Shown piece by piece: positions 35,801 through 45,900 of a stretch of 64,000 bases of DNA. Where the stretch lies: positions 310,001 through 374,000 of the forward strand of contig BROG01000443.1 of assembly GCA_030159075.1 (NCBI GenBank). Direction: 5' to 3'. Position numbers and translations under genes: made by a program. Within the stretch, counting starts at the first letter, position 1; each line of letters begins with the position of its first letter. The stretch is from Atrina japonica. Taxonomy: Eukaryota; Mollusca; Bivalvia; Pterioida; Pinnidae. The notes beneath the pieces were generated by a model. That model was not told where the DNA came from and made no database searches. It was given only the letters and a program-made list of their open reading frames with translations.

Positions 35801-36106
35801 TGTTCTAACTTAACTATTTTTCCCAGTTTGACACAAATTCACATTGAATTTCCCAATTGTGTTGCCAATGGCATATCCCCCAAATTGGCAAAAAAAGGCC
35901 TGATTAGATAAAGCATAATTATAAAAAAGATTATTTAGAAATTTAAGAAGTATCAGGTTCATACAGTTGTTTTCAGTTTAAATTAACTGCGATTATAAAC
36001 TAAGTCTATCCTCTTTGAATGTGTCATTCCTTTTGAAAAAATGATAAATACCTAAATTCTTGCCTTTCTTTTTTCAGAATGGGTCAAAATGCTTATGAGT
36101 GGTTAA
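20845..36106 (+). CDS. MYL6: Non-muscle essential myosin light chain (six exons, 146 aa)
   Basis: Spliced CDS: 20845-20847, 20962-20986, 24497-24637, 27132-27296, 32971-33048, 36078-36106 (441 nt, 146 codons plus TAA). All introns are GT-AG; the first is phase 0, the others phase 1. The product is an EF-hand protein that clamps the lever arm of non-muscle myosin II and other cytoplasmic myosins. EF-hand loop 1 is D19-Q30 (position 12 is Gln, so probably not Ca-binding), loop 3 is D92-E103 (keeps D, N, G, I and E at key positions), and loop 4 at 128-139 is degenerate. Family signatures: LGQNP (38-42), RISFEVF (59-65), SAELRHIL (101-108) and the C-terminal MSG. The length matches cytoplasmic light chains (about 147-151 aa). 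The N-terminal SQL resembles molluscan essential chains, but the loop-1 region resembles the MYL6/Mlc-c type rather than the molluscan muscle form. The ATG codon is alone in its exon. Confidence 0.93.
20962..20986 (+). CDS. MYL6: Myosin light chain exon 2
   Basis: A 25 nt micro-exon encoding residues 2-9 plus one base. It is preceded by a strong pyrimidine tract (TTTTCTCTCTCTTTTTCAG) and followed by GTAAGC. The intron before it is only 114 bp. Confidence 0.85.
21043..21058. repeat. 16 bp perfect palindrome
   Basis: CCAGTAGGCCTACTGG in myosin intron 2. Probably incidental. Confidence 0.6.
21379..21470 (+). repeat. 32 bp tandem repeat, about 3 copies
   Basis: Unit begins GTCATGAAAAAGGGCACTT and ends TTGCGCGTTAT, in myosin intron 2. 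Copies differ by a few substitutions. A C-run lies just upstream at 21344. Confidence 0.75.
21470..23840. other. Myosin intron 2 sequence without recognised features
   Basis: AT-rich intronic DNA. A short duplicated phrase around TTTCAATTTTCATTGGCCA occurs at 21700-21740. CAGGGGTTGCACTAG at 21207 resembles an hAT-type terminus, but I could not place its partner. Confidence 0.45.
23849..23908. repeat. (AT)n microsatellite
   Basis: About 55 bp of AT dinucleotides, interrupted once, in myosin intron 2. Confidence 0.9.
24196..24450 (+). repeat. tRNA-derived SINE (family 1, copy 1)
   Basis: The head has a box A-like GGTCTAGTGG and a box B-like GGTTGAGTTCC at the spacing expected of a tRNA-derived promoter. 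The body contains GTGAAAGTCACATG, and the tail CAGTCCATAGCACAGAC is shared with copies at 37636-38420 and 58090-58285. It ends just upstream of exon 3. Confidence 0.6.
24497..24637 (+). CDS. MYL6: Myosin light chain exon 3
   Basis: A 141 nt exon encoding residues 10-56, including the first EF-hand and LGQNP. Acceptor TTCCAG, donor GTAAGT. A SINE ends less than 60 bp upstream of the acceptor. Confidence 0.93.
24835..25129 (+). repeat. 38 bp tandem array, about 7.8 copies
   Basis: Exact 38 bp period starting at 24835, each copy opening with CTCTCA and containing CAGAAATGAAAGGTGC. Copies 5-7 share the variant ATGTAAGGTGC. Diverged units continue at 26324-26490, after an inserted element. Confidence 0.88.
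25159..26322. mobile_element. 1164 bp inserted element with CAGGG ends and 5 bp GAAAG target duplication
   Basis: The element starts CAGGGACCCGAGAG, ends CTCTACTGAGAGCCCTG, and is flanked on both sides by GAAAG (25154-25158 and 26323-26327). The surrounding 38 bp array shows what the empty site looked like (AATGAAAGGTGC), which confirms the insertion boundaries. The inverted ends are only about 5 bp perfect, though GAGTCCC words recur near both ends. There is no transposase-like frame, so it is non-autonomous. CAGGG ends are common in hAT elements, which usually make 8 bp duplications (5 bp in the hAT5 group). The family is unproven. Confidence 0.65.
26324..26490 (+). repeat. Diverged continuation of the 38 bp array
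   Basis: GAAAGGTGCGCCTCGCAAAA at the element boundary mirrors the last unit before the insertion. CAGGTGCAACTTTGCC and TGGTGCACCTTTGGCG further on are weaker units. The older end of the array appears to be more diverged. Confidence 0.6.
27132..27296 (+). CDS. MYL6: Myosin light chain exon 4
   Basis: A 165 nt exon encoding residues 57-111 with RISFEVF, the linker and the third EF-hand. Acceptor TATTTTAG, donor GTTTGT, which is weak but in phase. Confidence 0.93.
27600..27845 (+). repeat. GAGAGACCACC repeat copy plus an ~80-100 bp tandem duplicate
   Basis: CTTGTCTGGAGAGACCACCC and CTGGTCTCTGAAGACAG belong to the repeat seen again at 32490-32850. They are followed by two imperfect copies of a unit containing TGGCCAAA, GGGGAAAAAGAT and CATCTTTAAAAA (27672-27745 and 27750-27840). 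Confidence 0.6.
28150..30135. other. Myosin intron 4 segment with possible hAT-like ends
   Basis: AAGGGGTGCAATGATACAC at 28155 resembles an hAT-type terminus. Inverted look-alikes are at 28742-28764 (GATACGTTGCACCACTCTT) and 30117-30135 (GCTGCAACCACTCTTCAC). Which pair, if any, bounds an element is unclear, and no transposase frame was recognised. Confidence 0.3.
30781..31156 (+). repeat. 42 bp tandem array, 9 copies
   Basis: Units run TTTCCA, TTATTTCTTTGATGCCTCAG, then GACAATATTTTGACTG. The second copy (30823-30862) lacks 2 bp, and the other eight are exactly 42 bp. As 42 is divisible by three, the array stays open in two frames (160 and 107 codons), but it lies inside intron 4 without suitable splice sites. 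I treat it as non-coding. Confidence 0.9.
31377..32366. mobile_element. 990 bp element with perfect 13 bp inverted ends (CAGGGATCTCCAT)
   Basis: CAGGGATCTCCAT at 31377-31389 is exactly inverted at 32354-32366. Subterminal repeats of AATTTAACRATGGCGCA type occur once near the left end and three times near the right end (32276-32335), as expected for transposase-binding sites. The flanks (GAATG and GAACT) give no convincing target duplication. No transposase frame is present, so it is non-autonomous, probably of the same broad class as the element at 25159-26322. Confidence 0.65.
32485..32850 (+). repeat. Two further copies of the GAGAGACCACC repeat
   Basis: TTTTGAGAGACCACATTTCA at 32496, and a fuller copy at 32670-32845 with CTTGAGAGACCACC, GGTCTCTTAAGACAGGTGG and GAAGACAGGTTCCACTATA. 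The unit alternates forward and reversed 'ggtctc/gagacc' words, so it can fold on itself. I recall similar sequences as invertebrate MITE-like repeats. Confidence 0.5.
32971..33048 (+). CDS. MYL6: Myosin light chain exon 5
   Basis: A 78 nt exon encoding residues 112-137 (G-D-K-L-N-D-E-E-V onwards) with the start of the fourth EF-hand. Acceptor TGTTGTAG, donor GTAATT. Confidence 0.93.
33049..36077. other. Myosin intron 5 without recognised genes
   Basis: AT-rich. A 25-30 bp phrase AAAATGTAGCGGAAAGGATC occurs twice (33870 and 34232). A loose repeat of GATGGGCACGAGTGAG words lies at 34508-34570. AGTAAAACATCC at 35000 may be a remnant of the CAGTAAAACCTGTC repeat family seen at 36838 and 63300-63375. 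Confidence 0.45.
36078..36106 (+). CDS. MYL6: Myosin light chain exon 6 and stop
   Basis: A 29 nt coding end giving EWVKMLMSG and TAA. The acceptor has a strong pyrimidine tract (TTTCTTTTTTCAG). The 3' UTR follows. Confidence 0.92.
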
Positions 36107-36369
36107 AGAAGAGGAGTGTAGTTGCCGAAGGATTGAAGAATTATTACAGTGCTTTAATATCAGTGTGCTGTTAGACAAATAGTTGTTAATCTCATTATTT
36201 CATTGTCTCTTCCCATTTGTACCACATTATCAACATATTACATTTGGTTACAATCAGATAGGAAGAGCTTCTGGTCAGATAGAAAATTTCATGGTTTTTT
36301 TCTGAGGATATTTTGTAATTTTTGTAATTTAATTACAGATATGGTTAATGGTTTAGTATTTGTGAACTG

Positions 36370-36375
36370 AATAAA
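36370..36375 (+). terminator. Polyadenylation signal of the myosin light chain gene
   Basis: AATAAA lies 264 nt after the stop codon and is followed by an A-run about 15 nt later. It would give a 3' UTR of roughly 290 nt. The cleavage site itself cannot be seen. Confidence 0.55.
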
Positions 36376-37320
36376 AATTCTGACAAAAAATCTCGCTCTA
36401 CACATTTAGTGGTTTATGTAACAGAAATCGGGGTATTGAGAAGATTGGAATAATTGTAATAACAGTGAAATAGACCATACATGAATGACACTTGTAGGGG
36501 TTTTGACATTATCACTTCAATAACATAATGAATGTTTGATGAAAGAATGACAATTTTTATCCGCAGGAACACTTGATTAAAAGGTTATGTGAAAAATTAA
36601 TATTGTCATAGTTACAGACTGATTGGTGATAAATGATGGTAGTTACAGTTAAAATCACCAAACCTGCACCAAACCTGCACCTGGTGTAGTACGTCTTCGA
36701 TCCTCGGGAACACCTCAATTAATTACAAATTCATACCTGTATTATCTGTTCCCTGTATATGCAACCTTAGTTATATCTCTAACATGTATGTATTTTATTT
36801 GAATCTGTGGACCAATCACATCACTGCTTACTTCACAGTAAAACCTGTCTGTTACGGATTTCTGGATCTGACTGAAAAGGGCATCTGTGTGTCATATGTT
36901 GAACAGAGTTTTATATAAGAGCAGCAATCGTTATGTATGTAAATAATCTGGGGTCAGTGAGCACTTGTAAACGATGGACTTCATATGCAGTACACGAGAT
37001 GTTCAGTAATCTGCAGATTTTACTGTGCTCTTATCATCATAATATAGCAATTTTGTATCTGGCATACATTAAAAGTTTTAATATCTACCTTATTTTGTGC
37101 TTTATTTCTGTGATTGTCTTAGAGTCAGCTCAGTATAGGTCAAATACATATCGGTATACCAAGGTAAATTTGCACATGTTTACAAACATGACGAGTCTAT
37201 AATGAATTATAACTAGTGAGAGATTTGTTTTTAGAAACAAAAATATTTTATCTGCAGTAATACATGGATCCATGTTTTTTACCTGTGCATTACTATTTTT
37301 TGGAAATTAGACTATTGTTT
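36376..37320. other. Intergenic DNA after the myosin gene
   Basis: No gene recognised. CACAGTAAAACCTGTCTGTT at 36836 is a fragment of a repeat family with another copy, inverted, near 63300-63375. Confidence 0.45.
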
Positions 37321-37334
37321 TGGTTTTTGACAGA

Positions 37335-37587
37335 CTCCGGAGACGCATGGTCGGTAGGGCGCTGGACTCTTGATCATAAGTTTGAGTCCAGCTGGCGGCA
37401 GGTCGGATTCCTGTCTTTTGGAAGAGACAGTTAAAACTGGCTTGACACTTTAAGATCCCGTGCTGCAAAGGATTAAGTCCTAGAATTAGTAAGAATTTGC
37501 ATAGCCTGCATCGGCTAGATGCTGCCACGATGTGACTGAAATACTGTTGAAAGCGGTGTAAAACTCCAACAGACAAACAAACAAACC
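37335..37587 (+). repeat. tRNA-derived SINE with (ACAA)n tail (family 2)
   Basis: The head has a box A-like GTCGGTAGGGCGCTGG, an anticodon-like GACTCTTGATC and a box B-like TTTGAGTCC, resembling tRNA-Lys. The body ends in AAAGCGGTGTAAAACTCC followed by ACAAACAAACAAACC, a tail I recall from molluscan SINEs. Confidence 0.7.
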
Positions 37588-37635
37588 CCGGATGTGCCAC
37601 TTTTCCTAGCCCTACAAGTTTTTATACATCTGCTT

Positions 37636-38420
37636 AAACTACCATAGTCTAGTGGTAGGGACTTTCAACCAGAAGGGCATCATGCTATGAACCATGGAAC
37701 CCAAGCCGAGAATATTTGTCGGTTTACTTGCGGAAAGCTTACCAGGTACCTCCACCGTTAAAGACTGGCCGCTACCGTATTACTATAAAAGTGTTGAGTG
37801 TAGCATTAAACACTTCCAAAATCAAGCAGAAGGTCCCAGGTTTGATTTCAGAGGCTATGTTTGTGGTACTTTGACTTGAAAATCAAATGTAGTTACTTAA
37901 CCAAGTGATCGGTAGAGTGGTGAAAGTCATGGGTTGTCAAATGATACTGTCCTGCATAAGCGGTGAAAGTCGTGGGTCTATAAAATGAGACTGCTCGCAC
38001 AAGAGTTGAAAGTTGTGAGTCTAGCAGATGAGACTGCTGGTTAAAGTGGTGAAAGTCGTGGGTCTATCAGATGAGGCTGCTGGGTAAAGTGGTGAAAGTC
38101 GTGGGTCTATCAGATGAAACTGCCCGGTAAAGTGGTGAAAGTCGTGGGTCTATCAGATGAGGCTGCTGGGTAAAGTGGTGAAAGTCGTGGGTCTATCAGA
38201 TAATGCTGATGGTTAATGTGGTGAAATTCGTGGGTCTATCAGATGAGGCTCCTGGGTAAAGTGGTGAAAGTCATGGGTCTATCAAATGAGACTGCTAGGC
38301 ATAAGAGGTGAAAGTCGTGTCTATCATTTGAAACTAGGCCTGGCATGTGAAAAAAAAACTTTCTTTGCATTTGTATTGGCCTATAGCACAGATCAAAATC
38401 CATAGCACTTCACTTTAATG
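37636..38420 (+). repeat. SINE family 1, copy 2, with nested segment and internal array
   Basis: The head CATAGTCTAGTGGTAGGG is followed by a conserved block (37715-37815: ACTTGCGGAAAG, CTCCACCGTTAAAGACTGG, GTTGAGTGTAGCATTAAAC), a second box B-like GGTTTGATTTC, the 43 bp array, then the family tail CTATAGCACAGATC. The composite looks like one SINE with an insertion and an internal expansion. Confidence 0.5.
37911..38338 (+). repeat. 43 bp tandem array, about 10 copies, derived from SINE body
   Basis: Units of the type GGTAAAGTGGTGAAAGTCGT followed by GGGTCTATCAGATGAGGCTG. Copies in the middle are nearly identical, and those at the ends are diverged. The unit matches the GTGAAAGTCACATG...GATGAGAC segment of the single-copy SINE at 24196-24450. 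Confidence 0.85.
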
Positions 38421-39009
38421 TGGTTGCATCCATATTTTTAAGTTGAAAATTTTTAAAAAACAAAACTAAAACAACAACGAAATAAACAAATGTCTGCTAG
38501 GATTCGTTGAATTTAACTCATAGGTGAAATGCATGCTGAACCACAAAGGACTTTTGCCTGTTAAACTCGATTACTTGTCTAGTAATAAGGCGTTTGCATG
38601 CATAGTACATAAAAAGGTTATTTTGAGAAATATTGCCAACTTCTACAAAATGCTAGTTAGGATTGTTTAGTGCTTTAATTTAGATCTTCTTTAAAAGATA
38701 AATTTACCCATAATGCGGATTTCTTAGACATACCAAAAAGGTGTCCAGCATAATTGATAGAAATTTAATCATGAAGAACAACTTATTTCATGTGCAAATT
38801 TCCAATTGAATAATGGAAATATGAATTATAGATCTGAGACGTACTGATGTTGAATTCTTGTTTAGTTTGAAAATATATTTCATAATGACATGAAAAAGGA
38901 TTGGACAAAAGTTATAACAACATTATATTTGCCCATTCCCTAGTTGAACTCAAAACTTTATGTTTGTAAAACTTGAAGGAAATGGAAATTGAGAGTACTG
39001 GTTTTGATT

Positions 39010-39150
39010 TTTGATTTGATTTTTGATTTTTTGTTTTACGCCATACTCAACAATTTTTCAGTCATATGATGGGGTCCAGTTTTTATTGGTGGAGGAGAAG
39101 CCCCGGTTACCCGGGTAAAGACCACCGACCTTCCGCAAGAAAACTGGTTT
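39010..39150 (-). repeat. Interspersed repeat, inverted relative of the 37715-37815 block
   Basis: TTTTGTTTTACGCCATACTC, TTGGTGGAGGAGAAGCCC and GACCACCGACCTTCCGCAAG. The reverse complement aligns with the block inside the SINE at 37715-37815. I recall this as a common repeat of bivalve and gastropod genomes. Confidence 0.65.
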
Positions 39151-39334
39151 TGAACATGATCTTTCTAGACACAGTTGCTATACCAAGATATCATTTTAAC
39201 TAAAGGGGCATTAGCTGTGTTTTCCCCCAAAATAATTATCACAGTTATACTACTTAGATTGATAAACAATAACCAAAAAAAAAAAAAAGAGAGATACACA
39301 CGCTTACAAATTCTTAAATTCCTAAATATATTTT

Positions 39335-39425
39335 GTGGAAATTGCTTGAGAAACCAAGGTTTGGCACTTTTTTCACTTGCAATTGATTAACTTAACCTTA
39401 CTATTTGTGCATGAATACCACTCTG
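39335..39425 (+). repeat. Three-copy interspersed core, copy 1
   Basis: AAATTGCTTGAGAAACCAAG and CAATTGATTAACTTAACCTT. The same core occurs inverted at 45985-46065 and direct at 62570-62650. Confidence 0.7.
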
Positions 39426-39886
39426 AATCTGACCTTGTCATCTACATGCCATACATAAGTATTTTATCACTTGAGAAATAAATTTGTCTTAGAATTTTCT
39501 TTACGGTCCAAAACTTTACCCAAATTGAGAAAATTCTCAAAATTTGAGTAAAATCTTGAAGTTGAGTAAAAAATTGTCTGAGAATAGTTTTATGGCCCTG
39601 GGCCCAGGTGCTTTGGAAGGGTAATTATCCCCTGCTCACTGGAATCTCCCGCCAAGTGCACAAAGGAAACCTCTGGGCCCCATCTTATGAAAATACCCTT
39701 GTTAATTTATGAACACTCCTACTTGCTTCATTTACACAGATATATTGATGACCGATATTGTTAATGTGTACAAATCATTGTATGATGCACCGGAAGTGAG
39801 TGCGTAATGTTTTAATATGTAATTCCGGCTATGTCATTTCAGCATCTTATAACTGGTGTTATATGATAACATATCCATCGTGAAAA

Positions 39887-39953
39887 ATGGGTTTTTACTT
39901 AATTTTCAAAATCCAGATTCTTTTAACAATGTCGTGGACAGCTGCTCAAACAG
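39887..39953 (+). CDS. Lectin-like receptor exon 1 (signal peptide)
   Basis: Encodes 22 residues beginning MGFYLIFKIQILLTM with a likely cleavage after the WTAA stretch. Donor GTAAGT. An in-frame signal sequence immediately ending at a phase-1 donor is typical of secreted modular proteins. A TTTCAG acceptor-like site about 45 bp upstream may mean the 5' UTR is also spliced. Confidence 0.78.
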
Positions 39954-40719
39954 GTAAGTGTTGTTGTTTAGGCCTAAAATATAATAGCGCGGAATAGCCA
40001 CATGGATTTACTGGGGTTCTACGGCATATTTAATATTTTTAGTTACATGTACATCAGTTGATTACAGTTTTTTTTATTAGTAGTGGAGAAGAAAATCCGA
40101 CATCTCACACACACATGCACGCACGCACATAGATACATAAATACACGCACTTACACACATACATTCACACACATTCTCTCTCACACCCACACAACCACCC
40201 ACACCCCCACACGTTTTACATTGTCAGCTTGGGTTCCATCGATGCTCGAACCTATGACAATTAAAGCTGAAAAGCGTTGGATTTTTAATGGTAATGTTCC
40301 AATCGACAACAAATTACAATTGGTACTGATCGATGATTGTTTTTACTTACATTTATTATTTACTAATTGAACAGACAACATGATTGATATCAATTTTGAT
40401 ATAAATCATCAATCAATTTGATTGAATATCGGAAAGATGTGTAAAACAAACAAACAATAGCGATGTGATCGATAAAAACAACAGCAACAACAAAACTAGC
40501 ACAGTGTATGTCTTACAAGAGTTCACCATTTATGACCCGATATACTTGGCCTGCTCAACATACTATCATTTCATGTATTTTATGTAATAAGTTGTTGACA
40601 GACGAAAATGGCGAATTGCTCTGAAAGTATAAATTCCAGAAATTTTATCGGTTAGTATTTGTTCGTTCTGGCATACCTTGTGTAACTGTTTGGAATGCTA
40701 AACCACCCCACCAATTGTA

Positions 40720-40751
<32 letters not shown>

Positions 40752-42812
40752 ATGTGTGTGTGTGTGTGGCAAAGTAAACGTGTTTGACTCGGGTTGTGGT
40801 TCTATATTTTATCTACACTTATGACATATACACACACGGTTAATCTAAAATAAAGACAAAGTTATAATAAATACAATGGACATATTGTACATCAAACAAA
40901 GACAAACATGTAAAATTATGTTTCAGAATTATAAATTTACAATTACTGAAGATCAGTCGATGGTATATTACTTATGGTAATGTGTAATATATAACATTAA
41001 CTTATTTAATGAATCACTTCACAATCTCACTTTAGCACAATATGAGAAAGAAGCAAATGAAAAATACAAAGTACAATACAAAACACGTTTACTTTAAGCA
41101 GTATATCGCTTTACAAAGGTGATTACCATGGCACTATATGAAAACTAACAAAGATGAGTTTCCCCATTGCAAATATCAAAAGTTCTAATGGAAAAGGGAT
41201 ATCATGATTACAAGTTAATATCTATGTACTTTGTCCTTTACATCTTAATAAGTATACATCAGACTCGACTGTTTTAAACTTCCTTATGGAGAAACATGAG
41301 TAGCAGGTCGGCTAACCAGATATTTCCACTTAACAACACTGTCCCCTTTGTTAGTTTTAATTTCCTTTTAATTCATTCACATTATTGTTACGATCCCATA
41401 AAGTGTTAGTTTTCTATTCAATCTTACACTTCCGAATTAATTTAACTAATGCGTATTAAAAGCATTTAACTGTTGTCTTGAAGAACAAAATAATTAAGGC
41501 TGCATATTATTGTATATCTTACAGAAAACGTGGTATCGTATGAGACCAAAAAATAACCTAATATATATTGCAAAATCAGTCTAAGAATAACCACTGTTAA
41601 ATGAAAATCATAGTTTTTTAAAAGTTTAATGATACACAAAACAGTATACTTATATACTAGCGGAAAAAAGAAAATGTGTATACTTAAAAGTTAAATAGAA
41701 ACATAAAAAGTATTCATTGACCGCTCTTAATTCTTAAAGGCATAGTTTAATACACTAAACGCGTGTTTGAGTACTCAATTTGTTAAATATCGCGTTCGAT
41801 TCACCTTGATTGCCACAGCACCCTTTCCTGGAGTCTCGAGCCTAAGCGACACGTGGTTAGTAATCGATTAGAATTTTCTTGCATTCATTGACAGTATTCA
41901 ATGTATTGAAACAGGAGAAAACATTGGATTTTGGAATGACATTTTGATTGAGAGATGCCTCGCCTTGATTGAAAATGATCGTTTGCGTGGTATTGGGATG
42001 CTGGAAGCTGGGATGTCTCAAAGCAATGTGGCATGGGAGTTTTGAGTTCATATTAACACTAAATGCTTTATGGAGGCAAACTGGCACCGTTCGGGACCGC
42101 CCACGATAAGGACGCCCGAATGAGACGCCACGTCGGCTATATACGTATATACAGACTTCACTTTTGCGTAATCGTTTCCAATCGACTTCTGTGAACGCTA
42201 GAAGCATCCATGGGCATCGACGGATAAGTCCACGACGTCCTGTTATCCGTCGTGTTCTGGTCTGGTGTCACCGTCTTGCGAGGTTAGTGTGGTGTAGGAG
42301 GTATCTTCGTTTCAATAACAGGGATTGGGTGAACTTTCTATGTACGGACGAGTCGAGATTTCATCTCGACAGCAGTGTTCGGGCTTACCGTCGTGTAGGA
42401 GAACGTTACATTAACGTCTGCGTTATTAAGCAAAAAGATTCGGCGGAGGGACCGTTATGGTTTGGGGTGGAATTACAACACATGGAAGGACCCCTTTTGG
42501 TGAATGTGGAGAGCAATTTAACCGGCGTACCTACCGTGAAGAGATTGTACGTCAGCACATCATTCCATTCATTCACAATAACCAGCGTAACGTCATTCTG
42601 CAGCAGGACAAAGCACGATCGCACACCGCACGCGTTGTTAGTGACTATCTACAACAGCAGAACGTGAATGTGCTACCCTGGCCTGTGATGTCACTGGATT
42701 TATCGCCTATAGAACATGTTTGGGTTGAAAAGGAACGACGTCTACGTCAAGAGCCTAACCTCTGCTACATTGGACGCTTTTCGTCGTTCTTTATTGCGCA
42801 TTTCCGCCAGTT

Positions 42813-42903
<91 letters not shown>

Positions 42904-45900
42904 CCAGTTGTGTTGCTGTGTTTTTCATTTTAATGGTCTTGTTTCGCTATGTGAAATGATGAGTTGCCTTTTCGTTGGCGGTTGTCGAGACGTCTGTACT
43001 AATTGTGACGAGGATTCCTTCCTCACGTATTTCATTTGGACTTGACCGTGGACTCACGGCGGGTGGGACCGGTCGACAAGGGATGCTTACTCCTCCATGG
43101 CGCCTGATCCCACCTCTTGGTTTCCAGAGTTCCGTGTTTTTCAATTTTTACCAGATTTGTATATATATCCTGGACAACCTAAAGATTTATACATTGGTCT
43201 CTGAGGTGTTTTATACATTTAAATTGATAAATAGACAGTTGAGCTAGAATACCGCGTAAATCCTATAGCGATTTGATCTTTGTAATGTGACTATTGGCAC
43301 CATGCCCCGGGACCTAAAGAACTTAAAGCTTGTTGGACTCGTTACTCGTCAGCTTATGTTCATTCCACCCGATTTTGCTAAGGAAGCAAATACAATGTAC
43401 CTGAAAACATTCTCCCTGCTTATTATACGACAGAAAACATTCACCTCGTCTTAACCCTTTAAACCCTACAGAGCATGATAGACTTGTCTAATTAATAGGA
43501 CAGAGCATAACATCTATATACATAGTGTTGGAAGGGTTAAATGTCAGTGATTCAATTATATAGCTTGACAATTTTTCTTTTATCTTAAATTCACTCTCTC
43601 ATCAAAAGCGAAAATTACCAGCTATACAGTATTAAAGATGCAACGAATGACACTTTTCAAACGACAAATGTTTTTGTGGAAAAAAGGAAATAGAATTTAT
43701 TTTTACAAAAAATACGTTAAATAGCATATTTAACCATGTAGCGAATCTTTAAAGCTGAACAACGAAGAAAAATGTGTGTTGAAAATTCCCACTTAGTTAT
43801 ATTGGTCGTCGTTGTATATCTGTACTCGCAACGCCAGAGCTCCGAGAGCTCGAGGCTGAACAAAACTTATCGAATCTTACCTGTACTTTTGTGTATACCG
43901 TGTCTACAGACGTTTCAATAAAAACAAACATCTGTGCATCCAGTGAAGTTTTCAGCAACGTACAAACAGCAACAAACAGAGAAATAGTTAGTTCATCCAT
44001 TGTAAATCCAAAAGTTATTCCATTTTCCAAAGATCAAACTCCTTCCAAAACAAACACAAAGCGATCTACTTCCTACTGTTATTCGACCTTTGAGCCATGT
44101 TTGTTCTTCTGGTAAACAGCAAGGAGTTCCGAAAGAGTATTATTCAGCCTCTTGGACTCTTGCATGTTTCGCGTGGCGAGTACAGATATACAATGAAGAC
44201 CGATATAACTAATCCGCCTTTTATACCTGCTCTGGGACTTGTCCGCTCTATAGGGATATGAAGTGGGAATGTTTCAAAACATTATTTTGCAACACATTTT
44301 CTTTTATTAAAAGTTAAAAAGTTTTTTATCTTCGTAGTTCAGCTTTAACATATAAGAATATACTTTGACGAGAGAAAATATTAAATCAAACTTGTTTTGT
44401 GTTTTTATTTTGTCTCAGTATATAATAAACAAATATGAAGTGACATTTAGACATGTAGCCATGGCATGGCTTTATGTTTTTACATTTATGTTTCTTACAA
44501 AATATATTCTTGAAAGTATTTGACACTACATTTACATTGTGTCCCAGCAACTTTGGAAAGTGTTTTTTGTAAATATTTCGTAAAAATGTCGTGGTGTGGG
44601 AATATTATCCATACAGAATTAAATTCAACCATAAACTCTTATCCCCATTGCTTACGTTTCAACATACAGCAAATCTTAAATAATTGTGAATTGTTAAATT
44701 CTATCCATTATCTTTCTTGGAAATGAAACCGGAAGTTTACAAACAACGATTTTGTGCGCAAGTCAACCGAAGAGTAAATTCACGTGCAGGGGCGTTTCGT
44801 CAGTATTCTATGGTGACGTACGATGATGAGATGTATACACCCCGATTTTTGAATGCAGAATGGAGAATGGATTACGACTTTTACCTTCCTTAAATAAAAT
44901 AGCAATTTTATTGATAACCTTTATGGTTTCTTTAATGTAAACTCCACAAACCCACTTTCCAGGTTTGCCGGGACACATAATAGGTTTAATATTTGGCTTT
45001 TTCTCTTTCGAAACTTTTCATCAATTTTAAATTACAGCTCAGCAGAATAAGTCTTCTGGACAGTTACGATTATCTTGGGTATTTACATTTGCGAATTGTG
45101 GTATTTTTTTGCAAAACATATAATTTTGGTAGTGTGTTTAAAATACATTGGATATATACAGAGGATTGAAAACTATACAACTGTGTTCGCATTTTCCTAG
45201 AATCAACAACTAAGGAGTATTTTCCCCCAATGACATTCCGAAACGCAGTAGCAACTTGTCAACAAGGAAACGGAAAATTGATTGATGGGGATGTCCCCAG
45301 TGGTTATAACGTCACTTGGATCAGTCAGTACAGAGTACGGACCGACTGGATTTATACGAATGGTAAAATATATGTATTTCATCTGCATGTGGATAAGTTG
45401 TCCGTGAAGATACTTGTCGGGTAGTAAATCTTTATGCTTTGTCTTATTTAAATACAATAAACTGCTATCCATATACCTCTGTCGGGTGTACAATTCACCC
45501 TTAATCATCAGTCTCATGGATGGCATGTTTGCACGTTCCTCAAATATTTAGTTTCAAAACGTCGAGTTTATTCAAAATTCGTTCTCTTATCAGGGGGCAA
45601 AAATGACGAAAATTTAATTCGGACCGAAAATGACCAGGTTTACAGTAATCTGAACTTTCCCAGACATTCGTGGATACATGAATTCGTGATTAGAAAACTG
45701 TGAAGTCATATTTTGAACTTAAGTTGTAGCTGTAATTTTTCTGCACCTACACTATAGCGATAGCAATAACTGAACAATGGGAGTAGTCCTAATATGTACC
45801 CAAACCTAATCTGCACATAAAGTGTCACAAGCTGAGTTTACAAAGCAATATTTTTATTTTTTCTACTTTTACTAATTGTACTTGATGTACAATAACAAAT

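Noticed and set aside
43891..44115. Plus-strand Ser/Thr-rich frame as an extra exon of the lectin-like receptor
   Set aside because: The acceptor is plausible, but the only donor gives a phase that does not fit exon 2. It also lies inside the TTAA-flanked inverted-repeat element.
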